Below are positions 1-9,571 of a stretch of 64,000 nt of DNA, piece by piece; positions within the stretch are counted from its first letter, which is position 1; every line of letters begins with the position of its first letter. A program made the position numbers and the translations under genes. Source of the DNA: Microbulbifer hainanensis (GTDB taxonomy: Bacteria; Pseudomonadota; Gammaproteobacteria; Pseudomonadales; Cellvibrionaceae); assembly GCF_014904735.1 (NCBI RefSeq), contig NZ_JACZCR010000031.1:62001-126000 (forward strand), read 5' to 3'. The notes beneath the pieces were generated by a model. It worked only from the letters and a program-made list of their open reading frames with translations, ran no database searches and had not been told where the DNA came from.

Positions 1-2
1 AA

Positions 3-497
3 AATATTGGTCCGTCCGGTATTGCCGTGGCCATTGTGCGCGACGACCTGCTCGACCGCGCGCTGCCGGAGATTCCGCGCAGCCTCAACTGGAAGGTGGC
101 GGCGGACGCGGGCTCCATGGATAACACCCCGCCGACGTTTGCCTGGTACCTGTCCGGCCTGGTGTTCCAGTGGCTCAAGGCGCAGGGCGGTGTCGAGGCT
201 ATGGCCGAACTGAGCCTGCGCAAGTCCGGGATGCTGTACGACTTTATCGATGGCAGCGATTTTTATTCCAGCCCGGTGGAAAAGCACTGCCGCTCGCGCA
301 TGAACGTACCGTTTGTGCTGGCGGACGATGCGCTCGACAAAGTGTTCCTGCAGAAGGCCGAAGAGGCCGGATTGCTGAACCTGAAAGGACATCGATCCGT
401 CGGCGGAATGCGCGCATCTCTGTACAACGCGGTACCAGTGGAGGCCGTCGAGGCGCTGGTGTCCTTTATGGCGGACTTTGAACAGCGCCAGGCGTAA
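3..497 (+). CDS. serC: Phosphoserine aminotransferase, C-terminal part (runs off the left edge)
   Basis: PLP enzyme of serine biosynthesis that interconverts 3-phosphohydroxypyruvate and phosphoserine; it also serves pyridoxal phosphate synthesis in relatives. The reading frame is open from base 3 and starts inside the NIGPSG segment that follows the PLP lysine region in this family. The family block MDNTPPTFAWYLSGLVFQWL and the C-terminal HRSVGGMRASLYNAV block are both present. About 164 residues are visible, roughly the last 45% of the usual ~360. It ends with TAA 42 bases before pheA, so the two are probably co-transcribed, as in Pseudomonas. The identification is firm; only the upstream end is missing. 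Confidence 0.95.
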   Translation, partial: NIGPSGIAVAIVRDDLLDRALPEIPRSLNWKVAADAGSMDNTPPTFAWYLSGLVFQWLKAQGGVEAMAELSLRKSGMLYDFIDGSDFYSSPVEKHCRSRMNVPFVLADDALDKVFLQKAEEAGLLNLKGHRSVGGMRASLYNAVPVEAVEALVSFMADFEQRQA

Positions 498-539
498 GTA
501 TTTAAAGGTTGGGAAATAGGTAAGTGGATAGGCAAACGG

Positions 540-1643
540 ATGTCTGAGCAAACGACCAACAGTGATCCGCAGCTGCTCGAGTTGCGCGACAGGATAGATG
601 AAATCGACGGGCAGATTGCCCGGTTGATCAGCGAGCGCGCCGAGTGCGCGCTCAAAGTGGCGGAAATCAAGAAAGCTGCCGGGGAAAATGCCCTTTACTA
701 CCGTCCCGAGCGCGAAGCCCAGGTGCTGCGCCGGGCGATGGAGCGCAACCAGGGGCCGCTGACCGACGAGGAAATGGCGCGGCTGTTCCGCGAAATCATG
801 TCGGCGTGTCTGGCGCTCGAAGAACCGCTCAAGGTCGCCTATCTCGGTCCGGAGGGTACCTTTACCCAGCAGGCGGCGCTGAAGCACTTTGGCAATTCCG
901 CCCAGAGCCGCCCGCTCGCAGCCATCGATGAGGTGTTCCGCGAAGTGGAAGCCGGTGCGGTCAACTACGGTGTAGTGCCGGTGGAAAATTCCACCGAGGG
1001 TGTGATCAACCATACGCTCGACAATTTCATGACCTCCAACCTGCAGATCTGCGGCGAGGTGGAGTTGCGCATTCACCACCACCTGATGATCTCCGATATC
1101 ACCAAGGCGGATGCCATTACGCGCATTTACTCCCATGCGCAGAGCCTGGCCCAGTGCCGCAAGTGGCTCGATTCCCACTACCCGAATGTGGAGCGCATTG
1201 CCGTGGCCAGTAACGCGGAGGCGGCCAAGCGGGTCAAGGGTGAATGGAATGCGGCGGCCATTGCCGGCGATATGGCTGCGGAGCTTTACGGCTTGAAAAT
1301 CCTGGCGGAAAAAATCGAGGACCGCCCGGACAACTCGACCCGCTTCCTGATCATCGGCTCACAGGCGGTGCCGGCAAGCGGTGATGACAAGACCTCGCTG
1401 ATGGTGTCCATGCGCAATGAACCCGGCGCGCTACACGACCTGCTGGAGCCGTTCCGCCGCCACAGTGTGGACCTGACCCGTGTAGAGACGCGTCCGTCCC
1501 AGTCCGGCAACTGGACCTATGTGTTCTTTATCGATTTCAAGGGCCATCGCGACACGCCCAATATTGCCGAGGCGCTGAAAGAAGTGAGTGCCTGCGCGTC
1601 GGATATCAAAGTGCTGGGTTCCTACCCGCGCGGCGTGCTTTAA
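540..1643 (+). CDS. pheA: Bifunctional chorismate mutase / prephenate dehydratase (P-protein)
   Basis: It converts chorismate to prephenate and then to phenylpyruvate, committing flux to phenylalanine in the cytoplasm. The 367 residues show an AroQ-type chorismate mutase helix domain (about 10-95, LRDRIDEIDGQIARL), a prephenate dehydratase domain starting with LGPEGTFTQQAA near residue 101, the VPVENSTEG segment near 147, and the TRF catalytic motif at 267-269. A C-terminal ACT regulatory domain (about 285-360) contains NEPGALHDLL and ETRPSQSG, which implies allosteric feedback by phenylalanine. The length matches the Pseudomonas protein. The ATG at 540 is the first good start. The next gene begins 16 bases downstream, consistent with an operon. 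Confidence 0.97.
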   Translation: MSEQTTNSDPQLLELRDRIDEIDGQIARLISERAECALKVAEIKKAAGENALYYRPEREAQVLRRAMERNQGPLTDEEMARLFREIMSACLALEEPLKVAYLGPEGTFTQQAALKHFGNSAQSRPLAAIDEVFREVEAGAVNYGVVPVENSTEGVINHTLDNFMTSNLQICGEVELRIHHHLMISDITKADAITRIYSHAQSLAQCRKWLDSHYPNVERIAVASNAEAAKRVKGEWNAAAIAGDMAAELYGLKILAEKIEDRPDNSTRFLIIGSQAVPASGDDKTSLMVSMRNEPGALHDLLEPFRRHSVDLTRVETRPSQSGNWTYVFFIDFKGHRDTPNIAEALKEVSACASDIKVLGSYPRGVL

Positions 1644-1659
1644 GCGGGAGCATAGACAG

Positions 1660-3888
1660 ATGGGGGGAGCGGTAGTCGGCCGCCTGGTCGTCGTTGGCCT
1701 GGGTCTTATAGGCGGCAGTCTGGCACTGGCGTTGAAAACTGCGGGGGCCTGTCGCGAAGTGGTCGGGGTGGCGCGGCGCCGTCAAACCTGCGAACAGGCG
1801 CTGGAGCTGGGTATCGTCGATCGGGCGGTAACGGAATTGGCGGATATCCTGCAGGAACTCGAAGCGGGCGATGTGATTTTTGTCGCCGTGCCAACCCTGG
1901 CCGTGGAGCAGGTGTTCGAAGCGCTGCGGGATTTGCCGGAGGGTGTCACCATCACCGATGGTGCCAGTGTAAAAGGCAGTGTGATCGAGGCGGCGCGCAA
2001 TGTCTGGGGCGAAGTCCCGGACTTCCTGGTGCCCGGCCACCCGATCGCCGGATCGGAAAAGAGTGGCGTTACTGCCGCGCGCGACGACCTTTATATCGCC
2101 CACCGGGTCATTCTGACGCCGCTGGAAAATACCTCGCCCGAACACCGGCAGAGAGTCGAGTCGATGTGGCAGGCCGCCGGTGCGGAAGTGCTGCAGATGC
2201 CGGTGGGTGAACACGATGAAGTACTTGCCGCCACCAGTCACCTGCCGCATGTCATTGCCTATGGCCTGGTGGATACCCTGGCGCACGACGCGGAAAATGA
2301 AAATATTTTCCGCTACGCCGCCGGTGGCTTTCGCGACTTCACCCGCATCGCTTCCAGCGATCCAGTGATGTGGCGGGACATCATGCTGGCAAATCGCGAC
2401 GCCATTCTCCAGGCAATCGATCTCTACAGCGCCAATCTGGAATCCCTGCGCGCGGCCATTGCCGCCGGTGACAGCGATCGCCTGATGGGTGTCTTTACCC
2501 GGGCCAAGGCGGCGCGGGATCACTTTACAAAAATGTTGGCCAGAAAAGCGTACACAGAACCTATGCAAGCACAGGAAGTTACTTTTATTGCTCAGCCCGG
2601 CGGGGCCGTCAGCGGCGAGCTGCGAGTGCCCGGCGACAAGTCCATGTCCCACCGCTCCATCATGCTCGGCTCTCTGGCCGAGGGCGTTACCGAGATCGAG
2701 GGATTTCTCGAGGGCGAAGACGCCCTGGCGACATTGCAGGCGTTTCGCGATATGGGGGTTGTGATCGAGGGGCCGGTGAATGGTCGCGTCACCATTCACG
2801 GCGTCGGTCTGCACGGCCTGCAGGCGCCGCCGGGGCCGCTGTATCTGGGCAATTCCGGTACTTCCATGCGCCTGCTGGCAGGGCTGCTGGCGGGGCAGGA
2901 ATTCGACGTGACGCTGACTGGCGATGAATCCCTGTCGAAGCGTCCGATGAACCGCGTGGCGGACCCACTGCGTGAAATGGGCGCAGAAATCGAAACGGGC
3001 CCCGATGGGCGGCCGCCGATGGTGATCAAGGGGGCGCGAAAGTTACACGGCATCGATTACCGCTTGCCGATGGCCAGTGCCCAGGTGAAGTCTTGCGTAT
3101 TGCTCGCAGGGCTCTATGCCGACGGTCAGACTAGTACCACCGAGCCTGCACCGACGCGCGACCACACCGAGCGAATGCTGGCCGGTTTCGGCTATGAAGT
3201 TCGGCGCGATGGCCCCTGTGCGACTGTACGCGGTGGCGGCAAGCTGACAGCGGGCAAGATCGATGTGCCGGCGGACATCTCGTCAGCCACCTTTTTTATG
3301 GTCGCTGCGGCTATTGCGCCGGGCTCCGACGTACTGCTCGAGCATGTGGGTATCAATCCGACCCGCGACGGCGTGATCAATATCTTGCGCGCCATGGGCG
3401 CCGATATCGAATTACAGAACCGCCGCGAAGTGGGCGGTGAGCCGGTGGCGGATATTCGCGTGCGTTACGCGCCGCTGAAGGGCATCCGTATCCCGGAAGA
3501 CCAGGTACCGCTGGCGATTGACGAATTTCCCGCGCTGTTCGTTGCTGCCAGTTGCGCCGAGGGTGAAACCGTCCTGACCGGCGCGGAGGAGCTGCGGGTC
3601 AAGGAAAGCGACCGAATCCAGGCGATGGCAGACGGCCTGGCGGTACTCGGTGTCGACGCTGAGCCAACGCCGGATGGCATCGTCATTCAGGGGGCGGGCG
3701 AGGGCGCCGCTTTTGGCGGCGGCACTGTCGACAGTCTCGGCGATCACCGCATTGCCATGGCTTTCGCCGTGGCATCCCTGCGCGCGCGCGATACAATTCG
3801 CATCCTGCACTGCGCCAATGTGGCGACGTCATTCCCGAATTTTGCCGAACTGGCGATGCGCGCCGGGCTGAAACTGCAGGCGGCCTGA
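1660..3888 (+). CDS. Fused prephenate dehydrogenase and EPSP synthase (TyrA-AroA)
   Basis: One 742-residue polypeptide carries two shikimate-family enzymes. Residues about 1-295 are an NAD-dependent prephenate dehydrogenase with the Rossmann motif GLGLIGGS at 13-20. From about residue 302 (MQAQEVTFIAQPGG) it is 3-phosphoshikimate 1-carboxyvinyltransferase: PGDKSMSHR at 324, LGNSGTSMRLL, RVKESDRI around 648, and DHRIAMAF at 695. The AroA half makes EPSP and the TyrA half makes 4-hydroxyphenylpyruvate for tyrosine. The fusion is known in Pseudomonas and relatives. The ATG at 1660 was chosen because GGGAG lies 9 bases upstream and the next residues enter the Rossmann strand; an in-frame start at 1588 would lie inside pheA. 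Unlike Pseudomonas, no hisC lies between pheA and this gene. Confidence 0.96.
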   Translation: MGGAVVGRLVVVGLGLIGGSLALALKTAGACREVVGVARRRQTCEQALELGIVDRAVTELADILQELEAGDVIFVAVPTLAVEQVFEALRDLPEGVTITDGASVKGSVIEAARNVWGEVPDFLVPGHPIAGSEKSGVTAARDDLYIAHRVILTPLENTSPEHRQRVESMWQAAGAEVLQMPVGEHDEVLAATSHLPHVIAYGLVDTLAHDAENENIFRYAAGGFRDFTRIASSDPVMWRDIMLANRDAILQAIDLYSANLESLRAAIAAGDSDRLMGVFTRAKAARDHFTKMLARKAYTEPMQAQEVTFIAQPGGAVSGELRVPGDKSMSHRSIMLGSLAEGVTEIEGFLEGEDALATLQAFRDMGVVIEGPVNGRVTIHGVGLHGLQAPPGPLYLGNSGTSMRLLAGLLAGQEFDVTLTGDESLSKRPMNRVADPLREMGAEIETGPDGRPPMVIKGARKLHGIDYRLPMASAQVKSCVLLAGLYADGQTSTTEPAPTRDHTERMLAGFGYEVRRDGPCATVRGGGKLTAGKIDVPADISSATFFMVAAAIAPGSDVLLEHVGINPTRDGVINILRAMGADIELQNRREVGGEPVADIRVRYAPLKGIRIPEDQVPLAIDEFPALFVAASCAEGETVLTGAEELRVKESDRIQAMADGLAVLGVDAEPTPDGIVIQGAGEGAAFGGGTVDSLGDHRIAMAFAVASLRARDTIRILHCANVATSFPNFAELAMRAGLKLQAA

Positions 3889-4017
3889 TTCGCCGCCGGG
3901 TGAAGTCCCGGCATCGGCGTCTTGTGGAAAGGCGGTTGCCGCGTCGCTGCTGGGAAGCCTATCTGGACTTTGCAGCGACGTTGCCAAAATTCACTTCAGA
4001 AGTATGTAAATCACATT

Positions 4018-4716
4018 ATGAGCGAACCTGACAACTTGCCGCCGGTCATTGCCATCGACGGTCCCAGCGGCTCCGGTAAGGGCACCATCGCCAAGCTGGT
4101 GGCGGAAAAGCTGAACTTTTCGCTGTTGGACTCCGGTGCCCTCTATCGCCTGACCGCACTGGCCGCGTTGAACCGCGATGTGGACCTGACCGACGAGGCC
4201 ACCCTGACGGAAATTGCGGCCAACCTGGATATCCGCTTCGAGCTGCGTGACGATGCAGTCGCAGCCCTTTTGGATGGCGCGGATGTCTCGCGTGATATCC
4301 GCATGGAGCGGGTGAGCATGGCAGCTTCCAAAGTGGCGGCGATGCCGGGTGTGCGGGCTGCGCTGCTGCAGCGCCAGCGGGATTTCCGCCAGGCGCCTGG
4401 CTTGGTGGCCGACGGGCGGGATATGGGAACCACGGTCTTTCCTGACGCGCCAGTCAAGGTGTTCCTGACCGCCAGCGCCGAAGAGCGCGCCCGTCGTCGC
4501 TTCGAGCAGTTGCGGGGGAAGGGGGTTTCTGTTAGCCTCCGCGACCTGCTGGAGGACATCCGCGCCCGCGATGCGCGCGATATGAACCGCGAAGCCTCCC
4601 CGCTGGCTCCCGCTGAAGATGCGGTAGAGCTCGACAGTACCGGGGTGGATATCGACGGTGTCCTCAATACCGTGTTGCAGCTGGTGCGCGACCGAATCCA
4701 CGTTCGGGGCGCCTGA
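4018..4716 (+). CDS. cmk: Cytidylate kinase
   Basis: Phosphorylates CMP and dCMP with ATP, recycling pyrimidine nucleotides in the cytoplasm. The 232-residue protein has the P-loop GPSGSGKG at 15-22, the CMP-binding LDSGALYRL segment, VADGRDMGTTVFPDA, and the arginine-rich ERARRRFEQL lid. This is the usual length for bacterial Cmk (about 225-230). The ATG at 4018 is preferred because the upstream in-frame extension (from 3922) adds 32 residues unlike any Cmk N-terminus. It lies between aroA and rpsA, the classical gammaproteobacterial order, and probably shares transcription with them. Confidence 0.96.
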   Translation: MSEPDNLPPVIAIDGPSGSGKGTIAKLVAEKLNFSLLDSGALYRLTALAALNRDVDLTDEATLTEIAANLDIRFELRDDAVAALLDGADVSRDIRMERVSMAASKVAAMPGVRAALLQRQRDFRQAPGLVADGRDMGTTVFPDAPVKVFLTASAEERARRRFEQLRGKGVSVSLRDLLEDIRARDARDMNREASPLAPAEDAVELDSTGVDIDGVLNTVLQLVRDRIHVRGA

Positions 4717-4758
4717 TACCGGCGGGCGACACGCTACAATCAGATTTCTAAACGACAG

Positions 4759-4788
4759 CGGCCGGGATCAGCCAGAATCGCCCGGCCG
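4759..4788 (+). promoter_or_regulatory. GC-rich hairpin between cmk and rpsA
   Basis: An 8-bp perfect inverted repeat (CGGCCGGG at 4759-4766, CCCGGCCG at 4781-4788) with a 14-nt loop lies about 100 bases before the S1 start. It is followed by TTGTTG rather than a clean U-run, so it is a weak terminator at best. It could be a partial stop after cmk or a structured element in the rpsA leader. S1 is autoregulated through its leader in E. coli, but nothing here shows the same mechanism. Confidence 0.35.
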
Positions 4789-4893
4789 TTGTTGTAATCC
4801 GACCCGCGTGCTGGCAGCGCGGTGGGGTCACGGCTGGCGGTTGACTACACTGAATAGTTACCAACGGCTGGGCCCATGACTATAGGTAATGTA

Positions 4894-6573
4894 ATGAGCG
4901 AGAGCTTTGCTGAACTATTTGAAGAGAGCCTGAAAAGCGTAGAGATGGCCCCCGGTTCCATCGTGACCGGTGTGGTGATCGACGTTGATAAAGACTGGGT
5001 AACCGTTCACGCGGGCCTGAAGTCTGAGGGCGTTATCCCCGCTGCCCAATTCCTGAACGAAAAGGGTGAAGTGGAACTGCAGGTGGGCGACGAAGTACAG
5101 GTAGCCCTGGAAGCAGTAGAAGACGGTTTCGGTGAAACCCGTCTGTCCCGTGAAAAAGCCAAGCGCGCTGAAGCCTGGAAGATCCTCGACGCGGCTCACG
5201 CTGCCGACGAAGTGGTTAAAGGCGTTATTAGCGGCAAGGTTAAAGGTGGCTTTACTGTCGACGTGGCCAACATCCGCGCATTCCTGCCGGGTTCTCTGGT
5301 AGACGTTCGCCCGGTTCGCGACACCGCGCACCTGGAAGGCAAAGAGCTCGAATTCAAGGTCATCAAGCTGGATGCCAAGCGCAACAACGTTGTGGTTTCC
5401 CGCCGCGCCGTTATGGAAGCTGCGACTTCCGAAGAGCGTGAAGCCCTGCTGGCCAGCCTGCAGGAAGGCATGACCATCAAAGGTATCGTGAAGAACCTGA
5501 CCGACTACGGCGCGTTCGTAGATCTGGGTGGTATCGACGGCCTGCTGCACATCACCGATATGGCTTGGAAGCGCATCAAGCACCCGAGCGAGATCGTGAA
5601 CGTTGGCGACGAGATCGAAGTCAAGGTACTGAAGTTCGACCGCGAGCGCAGCCGCGTATCCCTGGGTCTGAAGCAACTGGGCGAAGATCCGTGGGTATCC
5701 ATCAAGCAGCGTTACCCGGAAAACAGCCGCGTGAAGGCTGTTGTAACCAACCTGACCGACTACGGCTGCTTCGCGGAGCTGGAAGAAGGTGTGGAAGGCC
5801 TGGTACACGTTTCCGAAATGGATTGGACCAACAAGAACATCCACCCGTCCAAAGTTGTCAACGTCGGCGACGAGGTAGAGGTGATGATTCTGGATATCGA
5901 CGAAGAGCGTCGTCGTATCTCCCTGGGTATCAAGCAGTGCCAGGAAAATCCGTGGGATGCCTTCGCGCGTAAATTCGCCAAAGGCGACAAGATCTCCGGC
6001 AAGATCAAGTCCATCACAGACTTCGGTATCTTCATCGGTCTGGACGGCAGCATCGACGGTCTGGTTCACCTGTCCGACATCTCCTGGAACGAAGCTGGCG
6101 AAGAAGCCGTGCGCAAGTTCAAGAAGGGCGATGAAATCGAGACTGTTATCCTGGGTATCGACTCCGACCGCGAGCGTATCTCCCTGGGTATCAAGCAGCT
6201 CGAATCCGATCCGTTCACTGACTACGTAGCGACCAACGACCGCGGTACCATCGTAACCGGTACCATCAAGGAAGTTGACGCCAAGCAGGCTGTCATCACC
6301 CTGGCGGACGAAGTCGAAGGCGTTCTGCGCGCTTCCGAAATCAGCCGCGACAAGGTGGAAGATGCTCGCAATGTCCTGAAAGAAGGCGAAGAGGTTGAGG
6401 CCAAGATCACCAGCGTGGATCGCAAGAACCGCGTGATCAGCCTGTCCATCAAAGCCAAGGATCAGGAAGACGAGAAGCAGGCCATCAAGGATCACAGCAA
6501 GAAGCAGGCTGAACAGGTTCAGCCGGCGACTATCGGTGACCTGATCAAGGCGCAGATGAACAACAAGGACTAA
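4894..6573 (+). CDS. rpsA: 30S ribosomal protein S1
   Basis: The largest small-subunit protein; it binds mRNA single strands and brings leaders to the ribosome. The 559 residues (E. coli has 557) comprise six S1 OB-fold repeats, visible as recurrent pairs such as [58 protein letters not shown] and [20 protein letters not shown], each followed by a VGDEVEV-type strand. The start at 4894 ([14 protein letters not shown]) matches the family N-terminus. The in-frame ATG at 4876 would add MTIGNV and places the start before the AGGT ribosome-binding stretch. A strong terminator follows 49 bases after the stop. Codon use looks highly biased, as expected for an abundant ribosomal protein. Confidence 0.97.
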   Translation: MSESFAELFEESLKSVEMAPGSIVTGVVIDVDKDWVTVHAGLKSEGVIPAAQFLNEKGEVELQVGDEVQVALEAVEDGFGETRLSREKAKRAEAWKILDAAHAADEVVKGVISGKVKGGFTVDVANIRAFLPGSLVDVRPVRDTAHLEGKELEFKVIKLDAKRNNVVVSRRAVMEAATSEEREALLASLQEGMTIKGIVKNLTDYGAFVDLGGIDGLLHITDMAWKRIKHPSEIVNVGDEIEVKVLKFDRERSRVSLGLKQLGEDPWVSIKQRYPENSRVKAVVTNLTDYGCFAELEEGVEGLVHVSEMDWTNKNIHPSKVVNVGDEVEVMILDIDEERRRISLGIKQCQENPWDAFARKFAKGDKISGKIKSITDFGIFIGLDGSIDGLVHLSDISWNEAGEEAVRKFKKGDEIETVILGIDSDRERISLGIKQLESDPFTDYVATNDRGTIVTGTIKEVDAKQAVITLADEVEGVLRASEISRDKVEDARNVLKEGEEVEAKITSVDRKNRVISLSIKAKDQEDEKQAIKDHSKKQAEQVQPATIGDLIKAQMNNKD

Positions 6574-6621
6574 TAGTTCCTGGTTGTTAAATGCTTTGGA
6601 CTGATTGTCTGAAGTAATATG

Positions 6622-6653
6622 AAAGCCGGACTGGGGTTGCCCAGTCCGGCTTT
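6622..6653 (+). terminator. Rho-independent terminator after rpsA
   Basis: A perfect 14-bp stem (6622-6635 with 6640-6653) closes a 4-base GTTG loop; the arms are AAAGCCGGACTGGG and its reverse complement. The A/T ends of the stem form the U-rich tail in either direction. It separates rpsA from ihfB, so ihfB probably has its own promoter. Confidence 0.9.
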
Positions 6654-6715
6654 CTGTTACATGATTGCCGCTCTAATCTAGAATAATCAATGACTTACAC
6701 AAGGTTACGGGGCGC

Positions 6716-7027
6716 ATGACCAAATCCGAACTGATCGAAAGGATTGCGTTGAGGTTGGATCAGCTGCCGGTCAAAGATGTAGAACTGGCGGTCAAGGTGA
6801 TGTTGGATTCAATGTCCGATGTTCTCTCACGGGGGGAGCGTATCGAGATTCGCGGTTTCGGGAGTTTTTCCCTGCACTACCGCGCGCCGCGCACTGGGCG
6901 CAATCCCAAAACCGGTGATGCCGTGTCGCTTGCGGGCAAATACGTGCCGCACTTCAAGCCTGGCAAGGAGCTCCGCGACAGGGTCAATCGGAGTATGCAG
7001 GACGAGACGGTGACGGAATATGATTAA
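6716..7027 (+). CDS. ihfB: Integration host factor subunit beta
   Basis: A small DNA-bending protein that pairs with IHF-alpha (encoded here at 23844) and folds DNA at promoters, replication origins and attachment sites. The 103 residues begin with [11 protein letters not shown] and carry the HU/IHF DNA-binding arm, with [20 protein letters not shown] around 45-65; the proline-tipped beta arm intercalates DNA. The length matches family members (94-105). The ATG at 6716 is preceded by a purine-rich ACGGGG stretch. The rpsA-ihfB order is conserved across gammaproteobacteria. It follows a terminator, so it is likely transcribed independently of rpsA. Confidence 0.97.
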   Translation: MTKSELIERIALRLDQLPVKDVELAVKVMLDSMSDVLSRGERIEIRGFGSFSLHYRAPRTGRNPKTGDAVSLAGKYVPHFKPGKELRDRVNRSMQDETVTEYD

Positions 7028-7137
7028 CCGGTCGGGCCGGTTGATCGGGTCGATAGCGAAGGCCGAGACGTGGATGCTGCGGGCTGTCGATCTATGAACG
7101 ATGTTGATTTAATCACCCCCTGAGGGCGGAGGTTCCC

Positions 7138-7446
7138 TTGTCATTCTTGCGCTGGCTGTTGCGTCTCTTCTATGGGCTGCTGGCTCTGTTATGTATAGCC
7201 ATCGGCGTCTACTTCGCGGTGGACAACCCCGATACCATCGCTCCAAAACTAGCCGGTAATACACTCCCCAGTGGCAGTGTCGGTTTCTGGTTAATCGGTT
7301 TTTTGCTCTTCGGTCTTTTGCTGGGTTTTATCGTCAGCCTGTTGCCCTATTATGCTGAGCGTCGGCGTGCCAGCGGACTGGAGCGACAATTGCAGCGATT
7401 GGAACGGGAACTGCACTCGGTGCGCCGCCAGGTGTCCGGAGACTAA
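7138..7446 (+). CDS. lapA: Lipopolysaccharide assembly protein A (DUF1049 membrane protein)
   Basis: An inner-membrane partner of LapB in controlling LpxC turnover and therefore LPS synthesis. The 102-residue protein has two transmembrane segments (about 5-26 and 47-70) and a C-terminal charged coiled segment (LERQLQRLERELHSVRRQ) on the cytoplasmic side. It starts with TTG at 7138; GGAGG at 7128-7132, 5 bases upstream, supports this and no alternative ATG exists. The stop lies one base before the lapB start, so translation is probably coupled. Family and gene order (ihfB-lapA-lapB-pyrF) agree with E. coli and Pseudomonas. Confidence 0.92.
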   Translation: MSFLRWLLRLFYGLLALLCIAIGVYFAVDNPDTIAPKLAGNTLPSGSVGFWLIGFLLFGLLLGFIVSLLPYYAERRRASGLERQLQRLERELHSVRRQVSGD

Positions 7447-7447
7447 C

Positions 7448-8638
7448 TTGGTCGACCTTACCTTTTTCTTCTTCCTGCTCGCAGCCATTGCTATCGGCTG
7501 GCTTCTGGGGCGCAAAAGCGTCAAAAAGAAGGTGCGCGGCAATGACCAGCAGAGAGCGCTGGCGCGATCCTACGCGCAGGGACTCAATTACCTGCTGAAT
7601 GAGCGCCACGATGACGCCATCGACAAGTTTATCGATGCGCTCGAAGTCAGCAGTGAGACTTTCGATACCCACCTGGCCCTGGGCAACCTATTGCGCAAGC
7701 GCGGTGAGCACGATCAGGCGATCCGTGTGCACCAGAATCTACTGGCACGCCCCAGTCTGGCGCGACCGAATCAGCAGAAGGCGCAGCTTGAGCTGGCGCG
7801 GGACTATATTGCCGCGGGTTGGCTGGACCGGGCGGAACGCCTGCTGCAGGAACTCGTTGAAAACTCTTCAGATCTGCGCAATGTCAGCCTCGAGCACCTC
7901 GTGGAGGTGTATCGGGATGAGCGCGAATGGGGCAAGGCCATTCACGCGGTGAACTTGCTGCACGGGCGCCGCTTCAAGCGGCTGTCTGCGGAGTGGGCAC
8001 CAATTCAGGCGCACTTCTGTTGCGAGCTGGCAGAAGAAGCCATCAGCAGCAAGGATTACCTGAGTGCGCGCAAGCATATCGATGCGGCACTGGGATACGA
8101 CCGCAATTCCGTGCGCGCCAATCTGCTCTGGGGGCGTCTGGAATACCTGTTGTCGCGTCCGCGCGAGGCAATCAAGGTATTGCAGCGCATTCCCCGGCAG
8201 AATCCGGACTATATCCCGGAAATTCTCGAACTACTGATCACCTGTTATGAAGCAATTGACGACGAGTCCGGTCTCGATCGCTATCTCGAATCCCTGCAGC
8301 GCGAGCACCCTTCAAACAGCGTGCTGATTGCATTGACCGATCGTATTGAACAGCAGCAGAACGAAGCCGCCGCTGCCGCGTTTATGGGTAAGCAGCTCGC
8401 TCTGCGCCCGTCGCTGCGGGGTCTGGGTCATTTTATCGACCTGCACATCGACAGCACCCAGGGCCGCGCGCGGGAAAACCTGTCATTGTTGAAAACCCTA
8501 ATTGATCAATTGATCGCCAGTCGCCCGCACTACCGCTGCAGCAATTGCGGATTTTCCGGTAACCAGCTGCACTGGCTCTGCCCCAGTTGTAAGCATTGGG
8601 ATTCAGTGCGTTCGGTCAAAGGGGTCGAAGGGGAGTGA
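7448..8638 (+). CDS. lapB: Lipopolysaccharide assembly protein B (TPR protein with rubredoxin-like metal site)
   Basis: It brings LpxC to the FtsH protease and so tunes the first committed step of lipid A synthesis. It is anchored by one N-terminal membrane helix (about residues 3-19), followed by a string of TPR helices (about 35-340). At the C-terminus are two CxxC pairs (C364/C367 and C378/C381) that form a rubredoxin-type metal site. The length of 396 residues compares with 389 in E. coli. TTG at 7448 is chosen because GGAG lies 6 bases upstream and it follows the lapA stop by one base; the longer in-frame extension lies wholly inside lapA. Confidence 0.94.
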   Translation: MVDLTFFFFLLAAIAIGWLLGRKSVKKKVRGNDQQRALARSYAQGLNYLLNERHDDAIDKFIDALEVSSETFDTHLALGNLLRKRGEHDQAIRVHQNLLARPSLARPNQQKAQLELARDYIAAGWLDRAERLLQELVENSSDLRNVSLEHLVEVYRDEREWGKAIHAVNLLHGRRFKRLSAEWAPIQAHFCCELAEEAISSKDYLSARKHIDAALGYDRNSVRANLLWGRLEYLLSRPREAIKVLQRIPRQNPDYIPEILELLITCYEAIDDESGLDRYLESLQREHPSNSVLIALTDRIEQQQNEAAAAAFMGKQLALRPSLRGLGHFIDLHIDSTQGRARENLSLLKTLIDQLIASRPHYRCSNCGFSGNQLHWLCPSCKHWDSVRSVKGVEGE

Positions 8639-8688
8639 TTCCGATCTCCCGGTCTCAGAGGCTTCTCCGGCCCGAGTGAATAGAAGAG

Positions 8689-8707
8689 AACACCACGGTG
8701 TGGTGTT
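8689..8707 (+). promoter_or_regulatory. Tight hairpin in the pyrF leader
   Basis: AACACCAC (8689-8696) and GTGGTGTT (8700-8707) form an 8-bp stem with a 3-base loop, ending just before the pyrF ribosome-binding site at 8711-8716. No U-run follows, so it is not an intrinsic terminator. It could affect translation start or be an operator. This is seen in sequence only; its role is unknown. Confidence 0.35.
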
Positions 8708-8723
8708 ACAGAGAGGTATAACT

Positions 8724-9443
8724 TTGCAAGCACAGAATACATCTGCGGTTTCATCGCCAATTATCGTTGCCCTGGATTATGACAATGCCGAAGCCGCACT
8801 GGCGATGGCGGATCAGCTCAACCCCGCGCTGTGTCGGGTCAAAGTGGGCAAGGAATTGTTTACTGCCGGTGGGCCGGAACTGGTCCGCGCGCTGGTTGCC
8901 CGTGGATTTCAGGTGTTCCTGGATCTCAAATTTCACGATATTCCCAATACCGTCGCCAAGGCTGTCCGGGCGGCTGCTGAGCTGGGTGTGTGGATGGTCA
9001 ATGTGCATGCCAGTGGCGGCTCGCGGATGATGGAGGCTGCGGTAGAGGCGCTGCAGCCGTATGGCGCAGAGCGGCCGCTGTTGATCGGGGTGACGGTATT
9101 GACCAGCACTGCGCCTGAAGAGCTAGCAGCCATTGGTGTTAGCCGTCCTCTGGAAGAGCAGGTATTGGCTCTGGCAAGCCTGGCACAGAGCGCCGGCCTG
9201 GATGGTGTGGTCTGCTCCGCACGTGAAGCTGAGGCTTTGCGCCGACAGTTTGGCGCGGATTTTGCTCTAGTCACACCGGGTATTCGTCCGGCGGGAGCGG
9301 CGGCAGATGACCAGCGCCGGATCGTGACGCCGGAACAGGCGCTGGCATGGGGCGCCGACTATCTGGTGATCGGTCGCCCGATTACCGCATCGACGGCGCC
9401 AACCGAGGCCTTGGCTGGAATCCTGGCGGATATTGGGAACTAG
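8724..9443 (+). CDS. pyrF: Orotidine 5'-phosphate decarboxylase
   Basis: Final step of de novo UMP synthesis: decarboxylates OMP. The 239-residue TIM barrel has VALDYDN at the first strand, the KVGKELF lysine strand, the catalytic [11 protein letters not shown] signature, VTPGIRP and a phosphate-binding DYLVIGRPI near the end. The start is taken as TTG at 8724, because GAGAGG sits 7 bases upstream and this gives a normal-length enzyme. The GTG at 8676 would add 16 residues unlike the family. It follows lapB by 85 bases, the usual lapAB-pyrF arrangement. Confidence 0.95.
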   Translation: MQAQNTSAVSSPIIVALDYDNAEAALAMADQLNPALCRVKVGKELFTAGGPELVRALVARGFQVFLDLKFHDIPNTVAKAVRAAAELGVWMVNVHASGGSRMMEAAVEALQPYGAERPLLIGVTVLTSTAPEELAAIGVSRPLEEQVLALASLAQSAGLDGVVCSAREAEALRRQFGADFALVTPGIRPAGAAADDQRRIVTPEQALAWGADYLVIGRPITASTAPTEALAGILADIGN

Positions 9444-9571
9444 TTGCCGTGTAATATCGTGTAATCAATTGGTGGACAAAGCGAATTACCGAGCTGGTAC
9501 AGTGAGGCGGCTAGGGGAAGTAACAGCAGTCCCGGCATGAAAAATCAAAGACTTCACAGGGAGATAAGTCA

